From: Deltaproteobacteria bacterium
GTDB lineage: Bacteria; Desulfobacterota; Anaeroferrophillalia; Anaeroferrophillales; Tharpellaceae
Assembly (NCBI GenBank): GCA_030595135.1
Contig: JAUVDU010000088.1
Location: 1-6,840, forward strand
Length of the DNA stretch: 6,840 nucleotides
Reading direction: 5' to 3'
The notes under the pieces are model-generated. The model saw nothing but the letters and a program-made list of their open reading frames with translations, made no database searches and had not been told where the DNA came from. Position 1 is the stretch's first letter; each line of letters opens with the position of its first letter. Made by a program: the position numbers and the translations under genes. Shown in pieces: positions 1 through 5,300 of the stretch.

Positions 1-237
1 TTAACCGGGGTGCCGCCGACGCCGCCAGAGACCCTTAAAAAAGCACGCGATATCGGTCTTGCCGCCGGTCTGCACTACGTTTTTGAAGGCAATCGTCCCG
101 GCGTCGGCGGGGAGAATACTGACTGTCATCACTGTGGTGAACTCTTGATTGAACGTTATGGTTTTAAGGTCGTTAATAATAAAATTTCCGCTAAACGCTG
201 CCCGGTTTGCCAAACCGAAGTAGCCGGGATTTTTTGA
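1..237 (+). CDS. amrS: AmmeMemoRadiSam system radical SAM enzyme, C-terminal fragment (5' end outside window)
   Basis: The first 78 codons are open from the left edge in frame 1 and end at TGA 235-237, so only the C-terminus is present. The fragment has the family's typical tail: a VPPTP segment leading into a helix, then HYVFEGN, then GENTDCHHCGELLIERYGF, and finally RCPVC. The two CxxC knuckles (fragment residues 42/45 and 67/70) suggest a small zinc or iron-binding ribbon. The catalytic CxxxCxxC radical SAM motif and TIM barrel would lie upstream, outside the window. From family knowledge, these enzymes are COG1180-like (pyruvate formate-lyase-activase relatives) and co-occur with AMMECR1 and Memo proteins; their substrate is not established. 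An in-frame GTG at 10 is not a credible start because the family signature begins before it. No clear rho-independent terminator follows the stop. Confidence 0.9.
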   Translation, partial: LTGVPPTPPETLKKARDIGLAAGLHYVFEGNRPGVGGENTDCHHCGELLIERYGFKVVNNKISAKRCPVCQTEVAGIF

Positions 238-574
238 TGTAAATATTCGGTTTTAATCCGGTCTGAGGTTGTTTTCTCCGCTCTTTAGTCTCCAGCCTGG
301 TCATTTCAAGGGGTTATGGCCGGGGGAAGGCGGCCCCCTCCCTGTTCTGGTGCTCCCTACGGTCGCTCCAGCCAGGGGCTCCCCCAACCATAACCCCATG
401 AAATGACGAAGGCCTCTCGACAGGCGCTCCAAAAACAATCCCAGACCTCTCACATTCACCAATATCGAAGTCGAATAGTTACTATCTTTTTATACTTTAA
501 AAATCAAGGAGCCAAGAGTGTTTTTTAAATTGGGGTCATCCATTAAAAGCTCGGCACCATCACAATCGAACAAA
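238..574. other. intergenic region, mostly occupied by a long palindrome
   Basis: This stretch lies between the stop of amrS and the stop of the minus-strand gene at 575, so the flanking genes converge here. The 188-bp imperfect palindrome at 260-447 fills more than half of it. The remainder, 448-574, is AT-rich and I find no gene in it. There is a TATACT at 491-496 without a good -35 partner. An AAGGAG at 506-511 is followed six bases later by GTG, but that reading frame only runs antisense through the neighbouring gene. Confidence 0.6.
260..447. repeat. 188-bp imperfect palindrome with two pairs of matched arms (MITE/REPIN-like)
   Basis: Two nested pairs of inverted arms are visible. The inner pair is TCATTTCAAGGGGTTATGG (301-319) against CCATAACCCCATGAAATGA (388-406), matching at 18 of 19 positions. 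The outer pair is GGTCTGAGGTTGTTTT (260-275) against AAAACAATCCCAGACC (432-447), matching at 14 of 16. The spacers between outer and inner arms are both exactly 25 bases (276-300 and 407-431) but do not pair with each other. The 68-base centre (320-387) is GC-rich, with an extra GGGGGA/TCCCCC pairing next to the inner arms and an alternative GGGGG/CCCCC hairpin (322-326/334-338). No ORF lies within. The symmetry suggests a dispersed non-autonomous element or a structured RNA. As transcribed RNA it could also act as a barrier between the two convergent genes. Copy number elsewhere in the genome cannot be seen here. Confidence 0.75.
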
Positions 575-1273
575 TTATTTCCCGTAGTCTGCAATGAGTT
601 GGCCCGCCATTGCCGGTGTAATATTAAGTTTATGCGCGATTTCGCTCCAGCTCTGCCCCTCATCTTTGACCTGTTTAACCAACTCTTCCGGTTTTACCTG
701 TTTATAGCGCACCAGGAGAAAAAAGAGGGCCATCTCTTTTTCATTAAAACCGAGAAGTTTAAGTTTTTCGATCTCTTTTTCCGGGACGTCATAAAAATCG
801 GCAATCATGGAGTCGGCGACTTTTTGCCCGAGGTCATTAACCGGCTTACCGGATTTGATCATGGTTAACAATGGGTTGTCTTTGATTTCTGAGAGGGTTT
901 TAGATTGAGCCATAATCTCTTGCCAGGAATAATCTTGTTTGCGAAGGTTAAGGAGTTGTTGGTGATCAATGCCGAAATCATGGCCGAGTTTTAAAGCGAT
1001 CAAGAGATCATTTTGATGAACGCCGCCCTTCATTTTAAGCATGATAATCTGCTTTTTAGAGATATCGAAGAGGTTGGCCGTAAGAGAGTTGAAACTGGTT
1101 GCCAGGATATAGTCATCAGCGACAAATTTAGCCTCAGGGTCATAGCTTCGTTGTCTGAAACAGTGGCAGCCGGTTACCGTTTCGGCGCCTGTTGGTTCAG
1201 ATATAATTATGGAAGCTAACAGCAGAAGCGGAAATATGACAAAAAACTTGGTGGTAGTTTTTGTTTCGGACAT
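575..1273 (-). CDS. exported hypothetical protein with Cys-His-Cys motif and duplicated helical module
   Basis: This 232-residue protein is read from ATG 1273-1271 to TAA 577-575. I chose this start because it begins a classical signal peptide (hydrophobic core about residues 10-24, likely cleavage after Ala30). The in-frame extension back to 1465 is not protein-like. A weak AGG lies about nine bases upstream of the ATG. The mature N-terminus has TGCHCF (residues 35-39) followed by RSYDP and a DDYILATSFNSL segment. VTGC at 33-36 formally fits a lipobox but is separated from the hydrophobic core by polar residues, so a lipoprotein is less likely. The rest is helical and contains two related modules, about residues 70-121 and 162-213, each ending in SWxEI. 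The Cys-His-Cys start recalls uncharacterised proteins of Desulfuromonas-like bacteria. The function is unknown; a periplasmic location is inferred. Confidence 0.75.
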   Translation of the reverse strand: MSETKTTTKFFVIFPLLLLASIIISEPTGAETVTGCHCFRQRSYDPEAKFVADDYILATSFNSLTANLFDISKKQIIMLKMKGGVHQNDLLIALKLGHDFGIDHQQLLNLRKQDYSWQEIMAQSKTLSEIKDNPLLTMIKSGKPVNDLGQKVADSMIADFYDVPEKEIEKLKLLGFNEKEMALFFLLVRYKQVKPEELVKQVKDEGQSWSEIAHKLNITPAMAGQLIADYGK

Positions 1274-1370
1274 GATTAAGCCTGTAGACTGAGTGGGTTG
1301 ATATTGGTTGTTGGTTAAACGAAGAGGGGGCAGAACCCGATGGATAAAGATAGGTTTGTAGTAGCACAAG

Positions 1371-1399
1371 AATAAATATAAATCGTTGACTTGAGTCAA
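1371..1399 (-). promoter_or_regulatory. possible minus-strand promoter overlapping a palindromic operator-like site
   Basis: Read on the minus strand, TTGACT (1399-1394) is followed after 17 bases by TTTATT (1376-1371), a fair -35 and a weak -10, giving a leader of about 90 bases to the ATG at 1273. The -35 is one half of the palindrome TTGACT-TG-AGTCAA (1386-1399), a 6-2-6 dyad of the sort bound by dimeric regulators. Binding there would be expected to block the minus-strand promoter. Both assignments come from pattern matching only. Confidence 0.3.
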
Positions 1400-1467
1400 A
1401 AATCGCATATCCGGCAGCCGGTTTTTCACGCAATCAATTTCTCGGGCTATAACATTTAATCGCAAGA

Positions 1468-1496
1468 TTGACGACCCTGATTTTCAATGGTATAAA
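1468..1496 (+). promoter_or_regulatory. near-consensus sigma70 promoter
   Basis: TTGACG (1468-1473) and TATAAA (1491-1496) are separated by exactly 17 bases. Each hexamer matches the sigma70 consensus at five of six positions. Transcription would start near 1503 and read toward the gene at 1683, leaving a 5' leader of roughly 180 bases. Alternatively it could drive a small RNA ending near the stem-loop at 1613-1649. This is the best promoter match I found in the window. Confidence 0.5.
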
Positions 1497-1612
1497 TGTC
1501 CTGTAACTATTCAGCTGACTCGGGTTTCCGCTCGGGTGGTTGGTTACTATTCGGTACTGATGTTGGTGTTAGTTGCCTTTTTCCGAAAATTGCCTATTTC
1601 TTCATCAGCATC

Positions 1613-1649
1613 CCGATCCGGTAATGGCCTCCGACGTAATTACGATCGG
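1613..1649 (+). promoter_or_regulatory. stem-loop in the leader of the downstream secreted-protein gene
   Basis: CCGATC (1613-1618) pairs with GATCGG (1644-1649), and GTAAT (1621-1625) pairs with ATTAC (1639-1643). That is 11 base pairs, with a two-base bulge on one side and a 13-base loop. It ends 21 bases before the Shine-Dalgarno AAGGAG. The following bases (TGGTTTGTTTG) are moderately T-rich, so it could be a leaky terminator or attenuator, or a leader element affecting translation or mRNA stability. It matches no riboswitch class I recognise. Confidence 0.4.
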
Positions 1650-1682
1650 TGGTTTGTTTGCTTAGAATCTAAGGAGAAGTAA

Positions 1683-2174
1683 ATGAAAAAGCTGTTCACA
1701 ATTGCAATTTTAGGCCTGATCATCTCTGTGCCCGCCTGGGCAGAACAAGTTTACACCAACTCATCACTCAGAAAATATGATACCTACAGAAGCCCCCGTA
1801 GCCCGGTTAAAGCGGAAAATGATGTTTCTGAAAGAACGACAAACACCACCACCTCTACTGATACCGATGAAAATGCTGAGACCCGGGGAGAGATTATAAT
1901 TGCCAGCCAACAGATGAGCTGGACAAACAGCAACGACGGTGGCACCGACACAAACTATGCATGGCAGGTGCAACTTACCAGCACCTTTGCCGTAAGCAAA
2001 CAGGCTGACATCGAATTTAACCTGCTCGACAATGAAGGTGCTGTTCTCAGTGTTGCTAAAGGGGGTGGTACTATCGGCACTGATAAAACCGAAACATTCA
2101 GCGGCACCGGAATGATCGATCCGCAACTTGCTCCACAAGTGGTACGTACATCGGTAAGATTGACGGCGAAGTGA
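1683..2174 (+). CDS. secreted hypothetical protein with a Thr-rich linker and beta-rich C-terminal domain
   Basis: This 163-residue protein starts at ATG 1683, with AAGGAG (1671-1676) six bases upstream, and ends at TGA 2172-2174. Residues 1-20 form a textbook Sec signal peptide with an AWA cleavage site. Residues 21-44 begin EQVYTNSSLRKYD. Residues 45-67 are a polar low-complexity linker rich in Thr, Asn, Asp and Glu. The C-terminal half (about 70-163) alternates hydrophobic and polar residues, with WQVQL, IEFNLLDNEGAVL and a closing VRTSVRL. That pattern resembles an immunoglobulin-like beta-sandwich of the FxLyD kind, though the match is by eye. There are no cysteines, catalytic motifs or transmembrane segments after the signal. 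A periplasmic or secreted location is likely; the function is unknown. The strong promoter at 1468 and the leader stem-loop probably control it. Confidence 0.8.
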   Translation: MKKLFTIAILGLIISVPAWAEQVYTNSSLRKYDTYRSPRSPVKAENDVSERTTNTTTSTDTDENAETRGEIIIASQQMSWTNSNDGGTDTNYAWQVQLTSTFAVSKQADIEFNLLDNEGAVLSVAKGGGTIGTDKTETFSGTGMIDPQLAPQVVRTSVRLTAK

Positions 2175-2275
2175 TTTGAATGGTTTCCGGCCATGAGGAG
2201 CTCTTGGAGTAAAAATTCTTGAGTCTGTGCCTCCTTGTAGTAGCAATGGCCTCGCCGCCTGGCGGAAGTTTTGTG

Positions 2276-2307
2276 AAATGGGTGATTTTTTATCAATTTG
2301 CCCATTT
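2276..2307. terminator. possible bidirectional terminator in the convergent gap
   Basis: AAATGGG (2276-2282) pairs with CCCATTT (2301-2307), and inside it TGAT (2284-2286 plus the preceding T) pairs with ATCA (2292-2295) around a run of five T, with ATTTG as an asymmetric bulge. The structure sits between the stops of two convergent genes, where a shared terminator is expected. The stem is AT-rich and no long T-tract follows on either strand, so the call is weak. A second small GC palindrome, CCGCCTGGCGG (2255-2265), followed by AAGTTTT, is an alternative terminator for the plus-strand gene. Confidence 0.3.
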
Positions 2308-2320
2308 TCGGGGGTTAGCA

Positions 2321-5300
2321 TCAACGGTGATCGACATCATATTCAAAATAGGCATCGTTTTTGCGACAGTGCTCGAAGAAGTTTTTGAAGCAGGCATTGT
2401 TTTTAAGTTGATTTTCGGTTTGAGCAATTGCTTCAAAGAAGATTTTACTGCCGACGACAATCAGCTTTTTTCGGGCTCGGGTGATGGCGACATTGAAGCG
2501 GTTGGGGTTATTTAAGAATTCCCGGAGTACCAGATCCGGGTCGGAGCTGGTAAAACCGAAAATAATCACATCCCGCTCGGCTCCTTGCAGGCGTTCAACC
2601 GTATCAATTACGGGGAGGCCTGCGGTTTCTCCTAAAAGTTTGCGTAAACAGCTGGTAATGGTATTGTTTTGGGCTCGGTGGGGAGAGATAATTGCAAGTT
2701 GTTCATGTTTTATGCCATAATTATGCAATAGACGGTGGGCTAAATGTGAGATCAAGGTGGCTTCAAGAGGTGATTCCTGATTACAGTTTAAGTGTTTTGC
2801 TCCGACCAGAACTATCGGTCTTTGGGGGTCGATAATGGGATCAAGCAGCTCATTGCCGAGTATGCCGGCAAGGGCTAACCGGCTGTGAGCGTTTCCGGTG
2901 GCCGGGTGCAGGCGACCCTGGTACCAGGTCTGGCTGGGAAACCGGCAAATAGCCTGATTCATCCGGTAGGTTACATTTAACTCCCGGTTGTGCTCAGGAT
3001 AATGTTGCAGGAGAAAATCCAGTATGGAACTGCGGATTTTGGCGTCGTTTTCAGCGTTGGTTGCGGTCTTCTCCGCCGCCGTATTTGCTTGATCGTCTTT
3101 GAAAATTGACGAACGAATGATCGGCGGTAACTGTTTAACATCTCCCAGAAAAAGAAAGTTGCCTTTGCCGTAGACCAGGCTCAATAGAGCCTGAGGTATC
3201 AACATCTGCGACGCTTCATCAAAGATCACCCAGTCAAAGGGTTTGCCGGAGTTGTTACGGATTACACGACTCGATTTTGTCATCAAGTCGTGTAATCCGT
3301 AACCGGTTGCCCCAATTATCAGGTAGGGAGAATTGAAAACCTCTTTTGCGTTGGTTAATGGTTCGACCTGCATATCCTGGTTTTCCGGGTCGAATTTTGC
3401 ACCATCCCAGCGTCCCCATTTAACGCAGTGGACGGGGAAATCCGGTAAATTGTAACTGTTTACAATATTGACCACTTTGTTTAAAACCTGATCAATGGCT
3501 TGATGGGTTAAGGCACTTACGGCAATGCGCAAACCTCTGCCGGTGCTTTGCGCCAGGCGGATTAAGGCAATTAAAATCCAACCTGAAAGATTGGTTTTGC
3601 CGGTTCCGGGAGGGCCACTGATAAGGCTTAAATCATATCGGAAAGGTAGAGTTAAAGCCTCTTGCTGAGATCGGTTTAAAGAGGCCGGAGCGGCTTCGGA
3701 TAAAAGCCAGTTCGAGAGCCAGAGTTGCTGGTCGGACGGCTGTTTGCCCTTTAATTCCCCGGCGAGAAGATTGATGACCGGTTGCTGGTCGGAATCTGAA
3801 AAACAGCTCTGTACAACCCCAAGAAGTTTGTCCGAATGAAAATCCTGGGCCTCCTCTTCCAGGGAATATGAGATGGCTTTGGATAAAGATGGGGTGCGGC
3901 GCTGGCGAAAAGAGAGTGCTGTCTGGCCCTCTTTTACATCATAGTGGCTTATGATAACCGGGAGGCCGCTTTGTAAGTCGGTTGCTCCGATGGGCACCAG
4001 TTTGAGAAAATCCCCCTGCCGAAATTTAGCCATCCCGTTCGCTCCTTCAACCAGGTTAAAGAGAAAGAGAAAACGTCCTTCGTCATCAAGGGTGGTTCCG
4101 GTGAAGTTAAGCGGCCCCAAAGCGCGAAAACGGGCCATTCGCTCAGCCAGCGGCAGCTCGGCCAAATTTTTCAGATCTTTCTCCTGGTGCAACTTCTCGG
4201 CTTCGATAAATTTCCGACAAACCGGAGCCCAGCCAAAGTCATTTTGCGGGATAATTTGCCAACTTTCTTTATGCCACTCGCTCTCCAGGTTTTTTGTCAG
4301 CCATTGACCAAGTTTCATGATGAATTGGCAGGTGGTGCTCAGATGATGTTTTAACCTCTGACGCTGGTCGTCGGGGTCATCATTTTGTGGACTGGCAGTG
4401 AGTTCTTGAGGCAAACAATCGCCGTGGATGAGGCTTGCCGGGGTCGCAAATGTGTTTTCATCCATCAGTCCTAATATTCGATTTAAGGCAAAAAGGGTTA
4501 TGGTTCCCGGCAGCGGTAGGTGAAAATGGTTGGTCAGCAGTTGACTCAAATCAGTATAATGACAATTGGGGGCAACTGAATCGGGACGAAAAAGAGCCTG
4601 CATTAGTTGGTCGTCCATCGTCTCGGCCCAAGCTGAAAGGTCTTGGCGGATTCCCGCTCCGTAGAGAAAAATATGCGGCCCCCGGCTATTTTGGGTGGTG
4701 CTGTGCCACCGTTCCTGTAATTTGTTTGAGAACTCGCGCCAGATTTGCGCACGTTCCGTAGGTGTGGCAGCCAGCCAAATTTTTGTCTCTTCCTCGACGC
4801 CGCGATTTTTAATGGTCAAACCCAAACCTCGGGGTAGTCCGGAAACCGGGTCATTGAACAGATGCACGACAAACGTGGTCGAAATATTGCTCGGAAATAG
4901 GTCGGTTTGCTCTTTATAAAGGATGATTTTATTGAGCGATAGAGCTTTAATCGCCCCTTCAAGATGATCTTTTTGCCCGGAACTAAAGCTGGTTGCGGCC
5001 GACAAATTAGTCTCAATTTCAATTTCAGTTTCAGCATCAGCTTCAGTTCCGGGCCTCCGGTTAAAAATCCGGAGACCGAGGGAGCGCAATTTTTGTAAAT
5101 TTCCGGAGCTTAATCGAGGGATAAGTTGCAACTCCTTTTCAGTCAAAACCTGTTCATAACAAAACTCAAAACAGGAACAGTTCAGACAGTGCTGTTTTAG
5201 CTGCCAGGAAACTTTTTCCGGAGAAATTGCAAGGGAGGAATGAAAATTTTTCCAGATTGCGGGGAAAGTGTCGAGATAGGGTTGCAGAGCAAAATCATGC

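Larger units (their letters stand above)
1274..1682. other. divergent intergenic region between two exported-protein genes
   Basis: This 409-bp stretch separates the starts of the two divergently transcribed genes and holds no convincing ORF. It contains a strong plus-strand promoter match at 1468-1496, a weaker minus-strand promoter overlapping a 6-2-6 palindrome at 1371-1399, and a stem-loop at 1613-1649. The stem-loop lies inside what would be a leader of about 180 bases for the gene at 1683. A CCGGCAGCCGG followed by five T (1411-1426) is too short a stem to call a terminator. I see no known riboswitch class in the leader. Confidence 0.6.

Noticed and set aside
518..868. Plus-strand frame starting at GTG 518 with AAGGAG at 506-511 at ideal spacing
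   Set aside because: Most of its length is antisense to the well-supported exported protein at 575-1273. Its product is Phe/Lys-rich with no recognisable domain, so the Shine-Dalgarno match is most likely chance.
1411..1426. CCGGCAGCCGG followed by TTTTT as a rho-independent terminator
   Set aside because: The stem is only four base pairs around a three-base loop, and no gene ends upstream on that strand.
1503..1682. Cyclic di-GMP or other known riboswitch in the leader
   Set aside because: The conserved core bases of known classes, such as the GEMM-I receptor motifs, are not found; only a simple stem-loop is supported.
1764..2324. Long minus-strand open frame covering the secreted-protein gene
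   Set aside because: Its product has no domain-like character, while the opposite strand has a signal peptide, a good Shine-Dalgarno and a coherent protein; this is a shadow.
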